Below the pieces are notes generated by a model, which did not search any database, was not told the DNA's origin, and saw only the letters and a program-made list of their open reading frames with translations. A DNA stretch of 64,000 nucleotides from LMUY01 sp965199095 (GTDB lineage: Bacteria; Pseudomonadota; Alphaproteobacteria; Acetobacterales; Acetobacteraceae). Numbering within the stretch: the stretch's first letter is position 1; every line of letters begins with the position of its first letter. This document shows positions 43,390-53,703 of the stretch, in pieces. Both the position numbers and the translations under genes were made by a program. The DNA lies in the NCBI GenBank assembly GCA_965199095.1, contig CBDAQM010000006.1, forward strand, positions 62,001 to 126,000. The letters run 5' to 3'.

Positions 43390-44102
43390 CCTGCCAGCCG
43401 CTGCCGCAGGTTGAGGGCGGCGACGCGCTCCGCGGTCGACGGCGCGGCATAGCCCGACCCGGCGTCGAGGTCGGATACCAGCCGGCCAAGCGCCGCACGG
43501 TCGTCGACGTCGTACCACACCGGCAACTCATGGACGGCGAGCCCGAGCGACTGCGCCGCAGCCCGGGTTTGCGCTGCCACCTCCGCGGTGCTCCAGGCGA
43601 CGCCGGCGTACAGGCGAGGCTGCAGCGTGCTCATGCCCAGCAGGTAGTAGCCGCCATCATCGGCCGCCCCCAGCACGACGCCGGAGCCGGCGGCAAGCGT
43701 GTCCGCAGCCTCGACCAGGCAGGCGGTCGGCAAGGTGGGAGAATCCGAGTTCAGCACGCAGACCGCGCTGTGCCCGAGCGCAAACAGCGCGCGCGTGGCA
43801 TGCAGCAGGGAACGGCCGAAACCATCCACGCCCCGCGGCATCTCCCCCGTGCCGTCGGCCAGGACCAGCCGGGTGCCCACTGCAAGGACTCCGTCGAACA
43901 ACCCCTCCATCCCGGCGGGCGCGTAGGCGACGTAGCCTACGATGTCCGCCTTATCAGCGGCCAGGCGGATGTTTTCCGTGATATCGCGCAGGAACGCGGC
44001 GCTCATCTGCCGCGCCTCATCCGGCAGCAAGGGCGGGGAGAGCCGTGTTTTCGAATGCCCCGCCCGCGGGGCCTTGGCCATGACGGCGATGGCGCAGCTC
44101 AT
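43386..44102 (-). CDS. TIGR04282/DUF2064 family glycosyltransferase or nucleotidyltransferase-like protein
   Basis: 238 aa. The start MSCAIAVMAKAPRAGHSKTR and GAADDGGYYLLGMSTLQP are diagnostic of the family, named from arsenosugar gene clusters where it accompanies a GT2-type partner (TIGR04283). Here the partner glycosyltransferase is DPM-like, and the arsenic genes of those clusters are not present. First gene of the minus-strand operon. Function unknown; sugar-nucleotide transfer is likely. Confidence 0.88.
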   Translation of the reverse strand: MSCAIAVMAKAPRAGHSKTRLSPPLLPDEARQMSAAFLRDITENIRLAADKADIVGYVAYAPAGMEGLFDGVLAVGTRLVLADGTGEMPRGVDGFGRSLLHATRALFALGHSAVCVLNSDSPTLPTACLVEAADTLAAGSGVVLGAADDGGYYLLGMSTLQPRLYAGVAWSTAEVAAQTRAAAQSLGLAVHELPVWYDVDDRAALGRLVSDLDAGSGYAAPSTAERVAALNLRQRLAG

Positions 44103-44325
44103 GCGCTGCGGCGCTGCGGATGCGTTTGGGGTCCATGGCGCATGGCCTGAGCCTTATCACGGGCGCTTCGGGTCGGCCAACTGTCCGCCCCCGACCGGGT
44201 CGTGGTCAGTTGATCCAGCGCCGGGCCCGATGTGTTGACGGGTGAGCGGCCGGCGTGATTTGGTCCGGCGCGACCTCGCGACCATATCTCCCGCTCGCGA
44301 CCCCTCTCCAGATGGAGTTCGTTTC

Positions 44326-44967
44326 ATGAGCATACAGCTCGGCCAAATCGCGCCGGACTTTGAGCAGGACACGACGCAAGGACGCATCAGGTTCCACGAT
44401 TGGCTCGGCGGCAGTTGGGCCGTGCTGTTCAGCCATCCGAAGGATTTCACCCCGGTTTGCACCACGGAACTGGGCGAGGTCGCGCGGCTGAAGCCGGAGT
44501 TCGACCGTCGCACCGTGAAGGTGATCGGCCTGTCGGTCGACAGCCTGGACAACCACGCCCGGTGGGACGCCGACATCGCCGATGTCACCGGCTCCACGGT
44601 GAACTTCCCGATGATCTCGGACGCGGACCGCACCGTCAGCACGCTGTATGGCATGATCCACCCGGAGGCCGACGCCGCGCTCACGGTGCGATCGGTGTTC
44701 GTGATCGACCCGGCGAAAAAGGTCCGCCTGACGCTGACCTATCCGCCATCCGCCGGACGCAACTTCCCGGAAATCCTACGGGTGATCGACAGCCTGCAGT
44801 TGAGCGACGCGCACAAGGTGGCGACCCCGGTGAATTGGCAACCCGGCGACCCCGCGATCATCATGGGTAGCGTGTCCGACGCGGAGGCGAAGGAGCGGTT
44901 CCCCCAAGGATGGGACGCCAAGAAACCCTACCTCCGGGTCGTCGACCTCGGCGGTGCAACCAGCTAG
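44326..44967 (+). CDS. 1-Cys peroxiredoxin (Prx6 family)
   Basis: Cytoplasmic peroxidase, 213 aa. The peroxidatic Cys45 is in SHPKDFTPVCTTELGE, the PVCTTE form characteristic of Prx6. No resolving cysteine is evident. C-terminal arm ALTVRSVFVIDPAKKVRLTL and PPSAGRNFPEILRVIDSLQL fit the family. ATG 44326 has GGAG upstream. It is followed after 11 bp by fdhD on the same strand. Confidence 0.95.
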   Translation: MSIQLGQIAPDFEQDTTQGRIRFHDWLGGSWAVLFSHPKDFTPVCTTELGEVARLKPEFDRRTVKVIGLSVDSLDNHARWDADIADVTGSTVNFPMISDADRTVSTLYGMIHPEADAALTVRSVFVIDPAKKVRLTLTYPPSAGRNFPEILRVIDSLQLSDAHKVATPVNWQPGDPAIIMGSVSDAEAKERFPQGWDAKKPYLRVVDLGGATS

Positions 44968-44978
44968 CGGCCGCGGGC

Positions 44979-45782
44979 ATGGTCGTGGCGAGCGGTCTAT
45001 CGCCTCCCGCCACGACGGTGCCGGTACGCTGCAACGGCGCCGCGGCCGGGGAGCGCTGCGTGCCGGAGGAGGTCGCGGTCGCGCTGACTTATAACCGCAC
45101 GACGCATGCGGTCATGATGGCGACGCCGCTCGACCTGGAGGATTTCGCCGTCGGCTTCAGCCGCGCCGAGGGCATCATCGACCGGCCGGGCGACATCGAA
45201 GAGTTGGACATCGTGCCCGCCCCGCTTGGCATCGAGTTGCGGATGTGGGTCGCCGGCGACCGCATGGAGCGGCTGGAACGCCGGCGGCGGCAGTTTGCCG
45301 GCCCGACCGGCTGCGGACTGTGCGGCATGGACAGCCTGGCGGATGCGATGCGTCCGCCCCCGCGCGTTCCCCCCGGCCGAAGCTGGACGGCGCGGCAGGT
45401 CGGGACGGCGGTCGGCAGCCTGCACGTGGCTCAGCACCTGAACCACGCAACCCACGCGGTGCACGCGGCCGGGTTTTGGCGCGACGGGCTGATTGTGCTG
45501 CGGGAGGATGTCGGCCGCCATAATGGCCTGGACAAGCTGACCGGGGCGCTGCTGCGCGGCGAAGAGGATCCCGGGTCCGGGATCCTGCTGCTGACCAGCC
45601 GGGTGTCGGTCGAGTTGGTGCAGAAGGCCGCCGCGGCCGGGATCGGCATCCTGGCCGCTGTCTCGGTCCCGACGGCCCTGGCGATCCGGGTGGCGGATGC
45701 CGCCGGCATCACCCTGGCCGCCGTGGCCCGCGCGGACGGCTTCGAAGTGTTCACCCACGCCGCCCGTATCGTGCCGGGCTGA
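44979..45782 (+). CDS. fdhD: Formate dehydrogenase sulfurtransferase accessory protein
   Basis: Delivers sulfur to the molybdenum cofactor of formate dehydrogenases; 267 aa. The CGLCGMDSL motif gives the catalytic pair Cys112 and Cys115. Other marks are LTYNRTTHAVMMATPLDLED near the N-terminus and EDVGRHNGLDKLTGALL later. No formate dehydrogenase gene is in the window. Ends 62 bp before the oppositely oriented low-GC gene. Confidence 0.95.
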   Translation: MVVASGLSPPATTVPVRCNGAAAGERCVPEEVAVALTYNRTTHAVMMATPLDLEDFAVGFSRAEGIIDRPGDIEELDIVPAPLGIELRMWVAGDRMERLERRRRQFAGPTGCGLCGMDSLADAMRPPPRVPPGRSWTARQVGTAVGSLHVAQHLNHATHAVHAAGFWRDGLIVLREDVGRHNGLDKLTGALLRGEEDPGSGILLLTSRVSVELVQKAAAAGIGILAAVSVPTALAIRVADAAGITLAAVARADGFEVFTHAARIVPG

Positions 45783-45843
45783 GTCATGACAAGGGTGCGT
45801 TCGTCAGGTCGTCCCGCACCGGCGACTCCCGAACGACGCTGCC

Positions 45844-46392
45844 TTATTGGAGCTCTCTCGGACCCTTGGCATCCACCCCTTCGGCACATTGCGCCACGAC
45901 CGATTTGTCACCGAATGGCAGATTACAAAGCAGAACGTGTTTCCCTCTTATCAGGATCCCTAAAGTGTTGAAGCATCCATCTACGAGAAAATCATCCGAA
46001 TAAGAACCAAGATGCGCGACGGAAAATCTCGCAATGAACCTGTTGCCAGCTCCACACTGAATGTTGCTGATGGAGTGCGTCAACTTCGTAGTTATTGTAA
46101 GAAGGCCTTCATTCGTGTGGCATTCATACGGCTTTCGAATATAGTCGCCAACTTTATGGGCTTCGAATTGAACGGGCTGCTGCTTTCCCTCGACATCTAA
46201 AGCCGAAGGTGTCCTGCCAGACCAGAAGACGAAGTCTGAACCCGTGCTGCATGATGTGAAAAAGCTACCCTCGCTTGTGACCTTTTCATACTCGCGCCTT
46301 GCCGCCCCTCTTAGCTCCTCCGCCGAGGCGTTATGTAACGGGAGCACAGACAGGTAGGCAACCATAATGGCCACAACATGGAGAAGTCGCAT
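45844..46392 (-). CDS. Secreted hypothetical protein, low-GC, 182 aa
   Basis: Unrecognised. A signal peptide (LLHVVAIMVAYLSVLPLHNASA) is followed by a Cys-containing mature part (six or more Cys, e.g. SCSTGSD, YECHTNEG, IQCGAGN, DGCFNTLG, LLCNLPF) suggesting disulfides in the periplasm. Base composition is clearly lower in G+C than fdhD and the PduO gene on either side, implying recent acquisition. The ATG is followed upstream by AT-rich sequence. No partner gene. Confidence 0.7.
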   Translation of the reverse strand: MRLLHVVAIMVAYLSVLPLHNASAEELRGAARREYEKVTSEGSFFTSCSTGSDFVFWSGRTPSALDVEGKQQPVQFEAHKVGDYIRKPYECHTNEGLLTITTKLTHSISNIQCGAGNRFIARFSVAHLGSYSDDFLVDGCFNTLGILIRGKHVLLCNLPFGDKSVVAQCAEGVDAKGPRELQ

Positions 46393-46499
46393 GTATCTCT
46401 CTCAATTTGCAGTATTCGTCGCGAAAGGCACGGGCTTTGCTGACGGTTCATGATCCGTTAGTCCATCTGCCACATTCTGTCGATCGAGACCTCCGTTTC

Positions 46500-47057
46500 T
46501 CAGCGGTTGGCGCCCGGCACCCATGTCACATCCGCTGCGCCCTGGTCGTTCAGCACGCGGCCGAGCACGAACAGATGGTCGGACAGCCGGTTGAGGAAGC
46601 GGATCACCGCCGGGTTCACCACCTCCTTCTGCGACAGCCGCACGACCAGCCGCTCGGCCCGCCGGACGACGGTGCGGGCGAGGTGGGCGTGCGCCGCCGC
46701 CGGGCTGCCGCCGGGCAGGATGAAGCTGTTCAGCGGCGTCAGGCCGGCGTTCATCGCCGTCACCTCCGCCTCCAGCCGGGCCGAGGGGGCGTCGGTCAGC
46801 CGCAACCGGTCCCCCGCGGCGCCGGGCACGCATAGATCGGAGCCGACGTCGAACAAATCATTCTGCACCCGCGCCAACATGGCGTCCGTCTCGCCCGTCG
46901 CGTGCAGGCGGAGCAGGCCGATGGTGGCGTTCGCCTCGTCCACCGTGCCGTAGGCGTCCACCCGGAGCGCGTCCTTGGCGACGCGGCTGCCATCCCCCAG
47001 CGAGGTTTGCCCGGCATCGCCCCCGCGCGTCACCACCCGGTCGATGCGGACCGTCAC
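46500..47057 (-). CDS. Corrinoid adenosyltransferase, PduO type
   Basis: Transfers adenosyl from ATP to cob(I)alamin, forming adenosylcobalamin. 185 aa. The N-terminal loop TRGGDAGQTSLGDGSRVAKD, DAYGTVDEANATIGLLR, and SFILPGGSPAAAHAHLARTV are the family motifs. The GTG start overlaps the CDF exporter stop (GTGA). Co-translation with a cation exporter is unusual but observed here; see findings. Confidence 0.94.
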   Translation of the reverse strand: MTVRIDRVVTRGGDAGQTSLGDGSRVAKDALRVDAYGTVDEANATIGLLRLHATGETDAMLARVQNDLFDVGSDLCVPGAAGDRLRLTDAPSARLEAEVTAMNAGLTPLNSFILPGGSPAAAHAHLARTVVRRAERLVVRLSQKEVVNPAVIRFLNRLSDHLFVLGRVLNDQGAADVTWVPGANR

Positions 47058-47941
47058 AGCACCAGCACCCCGTGGTGCTTCGCCTTGCCCTCGGGCTCGA
47101 CATGGATCGTGATCATGAGCTCCTCCATCTCCTCCTTCAACGCCGACTCGATCCGGTCGCAGATGGCGTGCGCCTCCGAAACGCGAAGGTCGCCGGGCAC
47201 GACCAAATGGAATTCCAGGTAGGTGAGCCGCCCGGCGTGGCGGGTGCGCAGATCATGCACCTCCAGCGCGCCTTCCGCATGCTCGCCGACCATGCGGCGG
47301 ATTTGCTCCACGATCTCGGGCGCGGGCGCGGCGTCCATCAATCCGCCGACGGACTGGCTGATCAGGCTCAATCCGGACCAGAGCACATAGACGGCGATGG
47401 CCGCCGCGAGCATCGGGTCGAGCACCGTCAGCCCGGTCCAGACGGCGAGGCTGATCCCCAGCAGGATCGCGATCGAGGTGACCACGTCCGCCCAAAGATG
47501 CCGCCCGTCGCCCTGCAGCGTCACCGACCGCGCCTGCCGCCCGGCCCGCAGCAGGACCGTGCCCCAGATGGCGTTCAACGCGGTGGCCAGGCCATTCAGC
47601 GCCATGCCCTGCCACGGCACGTCCAACGTCACCGGCGTCAGCCAGCTTTGCCAGGCATGCTGCAGGATTGCGGCGCTGGCCACGATGATCATCGCGCCTT
47701 CGATCACCGCGGCGAAGAATTCCGCCTTCTGGTGGCCGTACGGATGGTTGGCGTCGGCCGGGCGCTCCGCAAAGCGCAGTGCCACCAGGGCGATCAGCGC
47801 CGCGGCGACGTTCACCGTGCTCTCCAACGCATCGGAAAACAGGGCGGCGCTGTTGGTCAGCCACCACGCACCCGTCTTCAGCACCAGGACACCGATGCCG
47901 AGCACGATGCTGAAGCTCGCGATCTGCTGCGTGCGCTGCAA
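47054..47941 (-). CDS. Cation diffusion facilitator (CDF) family exporter
   Basis: Proton-driven efflux of divalent cations across the inner membrane; 295 aa. About five or six transmembrane segments, the metal-site motif SAALFSDALESTVN (with Asp and Ser) and RPADANHPYGHQKAEFFAAV loop are as in CDF. A cytoplasmic C-terminal domain follows. The start is TTG 47941, forced by an in-frame stop just upstream, with AAGGGGG as ribosome site. Metal (Zn, Co, Fe, Mn) cannot be told by eye. Confidence 0.92.
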   Translation of the reverse strand: MQRTQQIASFSIVLGIGVLVLKTGAWWLTNSAALFSDALESTVNVAAALIALVALRFAERPADANHPYGHQKAEFFAAVIEGAMIIVASAAILQHAWQSWLTPVTLDVPWQGMALNGLATALNAIWGTVLLRAGRQARSVTLQGDGRHLWADVVTSIAILLGISLAVWTGLTVLDPMLAAAIAVYVLWSGLSLISQSVGGLMDAAPAPEIVEQIRRMVGEHAEGALEVHDLRTRHAGRLTYLEFHLVVPGDLRVSEAHAICDRIESALKEEMEELMITIHVEPEGKAKHHGVLVL

Positions 47942-48092
47942 CGGCGCGAACCCCCTTCATGTCCACCGGCTGTAGCAAACGCCTTTGGCCACGTCAGCCC
48001 CCCGGCGCGTGCGCGGACTGGGGCGGGTGCCTTGAAACGGCGGCGTCCCCCCGGCATATCGCCGCCGTGTCACAGGCCATGGAGTGCGGTGG

Positions 48093-49931
<1,839 letters not shown>

Positions 49932-49952
49932 CCCCGCTCTCACGGTCAAAAA

Positions 49953-50041
49953 CCCTCTCCCTCTGGGAGAGGGCAGGGTGAGGGTGCTGCCAGCCGACTC
50001 GGTCCCTGTGCGCTACCCTGACCCTCTCCCAGAGAGAGAGA
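49953..50041. repeat. Palindromic intergenic repeat, copy C (inverted pair)
   Basis: Stem CCCTCTCCC-TCT-GGGAGAGGG (49953-49973) then CAGGGTGAGGG; on the minus strand the stem is followed by TTTTTGA. A second, degenerate unit in the opposite direction, CCCTGACCCTCTCCCAGAG, lies at 50015-50041. Same family as copies A, B and D. Located between htpG and hpnN, both on the plus strand, so the T-run faces away from htpG transcription. Confidence 0.75.
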
Positions 50042-50159
50042 GCTCTCATTCAGATAGGGAACGGCGGCGGGCAGACGCGTTCGCCCTGCATCGCGTGACC
50101 GGAACGAAACCGGGCGGTAAACCGTTCGCCTTGTCCATCTTGCCGGTGCCGCCACCCCA

Positions 50160-52709
50160 ATGACACAAGCCAATCTGATCACCCGAACTACCGCCGCGAG
50201 CGTGCGGTATCCATGGCTGGTGGTCGCCGTCGCGACGGTCCTGGCGGTGGCGTCCGGCGTGTTCGCGGCGGGGCATTTCTCTATCACCACCAATACCGAC
50301 CAGCTCATGCCCGCCTCGCTGCCCTGGGTGCAACGCGAGCACGCCTATCAAGCCGCATTCCCGCCGAAGCAGATGGTGGCGGTGGTGCAGGCGCCCACGC
50401 CGGAACTGGCGGACCTTGCGGCAACCGGGCTTGTCGACCAGCTCCGGGCTCATCCGAACCGGGTCAAGTCGGTGGAACAGCCGCAAGGCGGCCCGTTCCT
50501 CGCCCGGGCCAGCCTGCTTTTCCCTCCGCTGGCGCAGGTCGAGCGCCTGACAGGCGGCTTGGTCGAGGCACGGACGCTGCTGGGCGGGCTGGCGGCTGAC
50601 CCCACGCTGCGAGGCATCATGCAGGTTGCCGCCGGGGCGGCGCGGCAGGATCGTGGGTCACTGGACCGCCCGGCCACCCTGCTCGCCGATACGCTGGACG
50701 CGGCGTTCGCCGGACGCTTCGCCGCCTTTTCGTGGCAGTCGATGCTGCAGGGGCATGACCCGGCGCCGGCGGATCTGCGTCAGTTGCTCCCCATGGAGCC
50801 GGTGCTGGACTACGCCGCGCTGCAGCCTGGAAAAGCCGCCAGCGACGAGGTGCGCGCCGCGGCGGCCCGCGCGGCCATCGGGCCGGAGTATGGCGCGACC
50901 CTGCGGCTGACCGGCCAGGCCCCGGTCAATGACGAGCAATTCGCCACCCTGTCCAACGGCGCGGCGCTGAACGGCGCCGGGACCGCCCTGGCTGTGTTGG
51001 TGATCCTGTGGCTGGCGCTGCGGTCGGGCCGCATCGTGCTCGCGGTCGTGCTGAACCTGGTCGCCGGGCTGGCGATCACCGCGGCAGTGGGATTGCTGCT
51101 GGTCGGGTCGTTCAACCTGATTTCGGTCGCTTTCGCGGTGCTGTTCATCGGTTTGGGCGCCGATTTCGGCATCCAGTTCGGCGTCCGCTACCGGGCGGAA
51201 CGGCATGACCGGGATGAGGTCAAGGCCGCGCTGCGGGGCGCCGCGGTCAAGGCAGGCGGGGCGCTGGCCCTGGCCGCCGCCGGCGTCACAGCCGGGTTCT
51301 TCTCGTTCCTGCCCACGGATTACCGCGGCATCTCGGAGTTGGGGGAAGTCGCCGGGAGCGGCATGGTCATCGCGTTCGTGCTGACCATGACGCTGCTGCC
51401 GGCGTTGCTGGCCATCCTGCGGCCGCCGGGGGAGCCGGAGCATTTGGGCTACGCGTTCCTGGCGCCCGTCGACGCCTTCCTTGGGCGGCATCGCATCGCG
51501 GTGGTGGTCTGCACGATCGCCGTGGTGCTCGCGGGGACGCCGCTGCTGGCGCGGCTGCGGTTCGATTTCGACCCGACGCATTTGCAGGATCCGAATGGCG
51601 AGGCGGTGCAAACCTACCACGAACTGTCCCGCGACCCGGGGACGGGCGTGGCCGCGGTCGACACCACGGCGTCCTCGCTTGATGCCGCCCGGTCGCTGGC
51701 GCAGCGCTTGGACAAGCTGCCGGCGGTGGAGGCAACGCGCACGGTGGACGTCCTGGTGCCGCCGGACCAGGCGCCGAAGCTCGCCGCGATCCACCGCGCC
51801 GCCGCGTCCTTGCTGCCGGCGCTGGCCCCGCCGGCGACCCGTCCAGCCCCGACCGACGCCGAAACCGTGGCCGCGATCCGCATGGCGGCGGCGGCCCTGT
51901 CGGACAGCCCGGCGCAGGCCAGGCTGAAGCCGCTCCTGCTGCGTTTGGCGGACTCCGACGCGGCAATGCGCGCCACCGTGGACAAGGCGCTGGCCGTGCC
52001 GCTGCGGCTGGACCTGGACCATCTCCGCAGCGCGTTGGGGGCGGAGCCGGTGACGGTTGACAACTTGCCCGCCGACCTGCGCGCCGACTGGCTGCGGCCC
52101 AACGGGGAAGCGCGGGTGCAGATCCTGCCGAAGGGCAACCCGGATGACACGGCGGTGACCGCCCGCTTCGCCCGCGCCGTGCTGTCGGTTGCGCCCGCGG
52201 CGAGCGGCACGGCGATCACGCTGCTGGAATCGCAGCGTACCGTGGTGCGGGCGTTCATCGAGGCGGGCGTGTTTGCCGTGCTCGCCATCGCCGTCATCCT
52301 GTGGGTGGCGTTGCGGCGGGTCGGTGACGTGTTGCTGACGCTGGTGCCGCTACTGGTGGCCGGCGCCGTGACGCTGGAGGTCACGGTGCTGATCGGGCAG
52401 CCGATGAACTTCGCCAACATCATCGCCTTGCCGCTGCTGCTCGGCGTCGGCGTGGCGTTCAAGATCTACTACATCCTGGCCTGGCGCCGGGGTGCGACGC
52501 ACCTGTTGCAATCGACGCTGACGCGGGCGGTGTTCTTTTCGGCTTTGACCACGATGACGGCGTTCGGCAGCCTGTGGCTGTCCAACCAGCCCGGCATGTC
52601 GTCGATGGGCAAGCTGATGGCCCTGGCGCTGGTGTGCACGCTGTGCGCAGCCGTGCTGTTCCAGCCAGCCTTGATGGGGCCGCCACGCGACACCAAGGCA
52701 TCGAGCTGA
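50160..52709 (+). CDS. hpnN: Hopanoid-associated RND/MMPL transporter HpnN
   Basis: Inner-membrane transporter that moves hopanoids toward the outer membrane; 849 aa. Two six-helix halves with the RND layout: first helix YPWLVVAVATVLAVASGVFA, periplasmic loop, then FAVLFIGLGADFGIQFGVRY with the Asp typical of MMPL/RND family and a second half ending near TAFGSLWLSNQPGMSSMGK. TNTDQLMPASLPW near the N-terminus is characteristic. Other hopanoid genes (shc, hpnC etc.) are not in the window. Confidence 0.9.
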   Translation: MTQANLITRTTAASVRYPWLVVAVATVLAVASGVFAAGHFSITTNTDQLMPASLPWVQREHAYQAAFPPKQMVAVVQAPTPELADLAATGLVDQLRAHPNRVKSVEQPQGGPFLARASLLFPPLAQVERLTGGLVEARTLLGGLAADPTLRGIMQVAAGAARQDRGSLDRPATLLADTLDAAFAGRFAAFSWQSMLQGHDPAPADLRQLLPMEPVLDYAALQPGKAASDEVRAAAARAAIGPEYGATLRLTGQAPVNDEQFATLSNGAALNGAGTALAVLVILWLALRSGRIVLAVVLNLVAGLAITAAVGLLLVGSFNLISVAFAVLFIGLGADFGIQFGVRYRAERHDRDEVKAALRGAAVKAGGALALAAAGVTAGFFSFLPTDYRGISELGEVAGSGMVIAFVLTMTLLPALLAILRPPGEPEHLGYAFLAPVDAFLGRHRIAVVVCTIAVVLAGTPLLARLRFDFDPTHLQDPNGEAVQTYHELSRDPGTGVAAVDTTASSLDAARSLAQRLDKLPAVEATRTVDVLVPPDQAPKLAAIHRAAASLLPALAPPATRPAPTDAETVAAIRMAAAALSDSPAQARLKPLLLRLADSDAAMRATVDKALAVPLRLDLDHLRSALGAEPVTVDNLPADLRADWLRPNGEARVQILPKGNPDDTAVTARFARAVLSVAPAASGTAITLLESQRTVVRAFIEAGVFAVLAIAVILWVALRRVGDVLLTLVPLLVAGAVTLEVTVLIGQPMNFANIIALPLLLGVGVAFKIYYILAWRRGATHLLQSTLTRAVFFSALTTMTAFGSLWLSNQPGMSSMGKLMALALVCTLCAAVLFQPALMGPPRDTKASS

Positions 52710-52784
52710 CGACCCGCTTCAGATCATGTTAACGATCGGACCGTATACTGGGATTGTGTTCAATTCCAACAACAGGTCTCCACC

Positions 52785-52880
52785 ATGATGTCACTGACGC
52801 TGACGTTCGCCATCACCGGGCTCGTGACGCTGGGCTTCTTATCCGCCGTGATGTTCCGCAGCCGCGACACCAGCGAATAG
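52785..52880 (+). CDS. Small single-pass membrane protein, 31 aa
   Basis: ORF of 32 codons reading MMSLTLTFAITGLVTLGFLS then AVMFRSRDTSE: one hydrophobic helix of about 18-20 residues and a short charged tail, as in short membrane peptides that tune transporters or enzymes. A TATACT box at 52743-52748 lies 42 bp upstream of the ATG and may be a -10 element. Isolated 75 bp after hpnN, ending 11 bp before the bpt stop on the other strand. No ORF prediction threshold would report it. No family known to me. Confidence 0.55.
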   Translation: MMSLTLTFAITGLVTLGFLSAVMFRSRDTSE

Positions 52881-52891
52881 GCGCGGCACGG

Positions 52892-53668
52892 TCAACCGCT
52901 CTGCGACACCATGGCAGGTTCCGGCAAGGGCAAGGGGGCGTGGTCGGCATCCGCCAGGATGCGCCATGTGCCCCCTGCCAGGACCTCGGATGGCCGGAAG
53001 CGGGCTTTGTACGCCATCTTGGCGCTCTCCGGCACCCAGTAGCCGAGATAGACATAGGGCAGCCCGAGCGCCTTGGCGCGGCGGATCAGCCATAGGATGG
53101 CGTAGTTGCCGAGCGAGCGCCGTTCCAGCTCCGGCGCGAAATAGCTGTAGACGGCGGAAAGCCCGTCGCCCAGCCGGTCCGTCAGGCAGCCGCCGATGAG
53201 CCGGTCGGTCGTGTCGCGGAATTCCACGATCGATGTCTCGATCGGCGTGTCCTCCACCATGGCGCGATAGTCGTAGAAGCTCATCGTCGCCATGTCGCCC
53301 TCGGCGTGCCGGGCAAGCTGGTAGCGCTGGAACAGTTGGAACTGCTCGGCCGTGGCGCGGGCCGGGACCTCGTATCCCATCACGTCGGCGTTGTAGCGGT
53401 CGACCCGGCGCAAGGTACGGTCCGGCTGGAACGCGGCGACTGGAATGCGGATCGGCACGCAGGCATTGCATGCCGGGCAAACAGGGGCATAGGCGATGTT
53501 GTGGCTGCGGCGGAACCCGGCGCGCGACAGCCGGTCATGCAGGGCGTCGCTGTCCGGGCCGGTGATTTCCGTCACCACCTTGCGTTCCGTTCGCCCGGCC
53601 ACGTACGGGCAGGGCAACGGTGCCGTGGTGTAGAAGAATTGCGGACGGCGCGGCGGCTTGTATGTCAT
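52892..53668 (-). CDS. bpt: Aspartate/glutamate leucyltransferase (Bpt)
   Basis: Attaches leucine from Leu-tRNA to N-terminal Asp or Glu, marking proteins for ClpAP under the N-end rule. 258 aa. Conserved start YVAGRTERKVVTEITG, cysteines in CPACNACVPIRIPVAAFQPD and FYDYRAMVEDTP, and the ending YWVPESAKMAYKARFRPSE are family marks. The ATG at 53668 is chosen over a longer N-terminal frame with no similarity. 35 bp after the penicillin-acylase-like gene ends? It is downstream of it, on the same strand. Confidence 0.94.
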   Translation of the reverse strand: MTYKPPRRPQFFYTTAPLPCPYVAGRTERKVVTEITGPDSDALHDRLSRAGFRRSHNIAYAPVCPACNACVPIRIPVAAFQPDRTLRRVDRYNADVMGYEVPARATAEQFQLFQRYQLARHAEGDMATMSFYDYRAMVEDTPIETSIVEFRDTTDRLIGGCLTDRLGDGLSAVYSYFAPELERRSLGNYAILWLIRRAKALGLPYVYLGYWVPESAKMAYKARFRPSEVLAGGTWRILADADHAPLPLPEPAMVSQSG

Positions 53669-53703
53669 GGGCGGCCCCATCGTCCACGGCGCGTGGCGCG
53701 CGG

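Noticed and set aside
42035..43531. Extension of the radical SAM frame upstream to about 850 codons
   Set aside because: The upstream part is a different frame of the membrane glycosyltransferase gene; the ATG at 42034 with its ribosome site is the true start.
45844..46392. Idea that the low-GC secreted proteins at 13.3 and 45.8 kb are paralogues
   Set aside because: Signal peptides are similar in type only; the mature sequences do not align, cysteine patterns differ.
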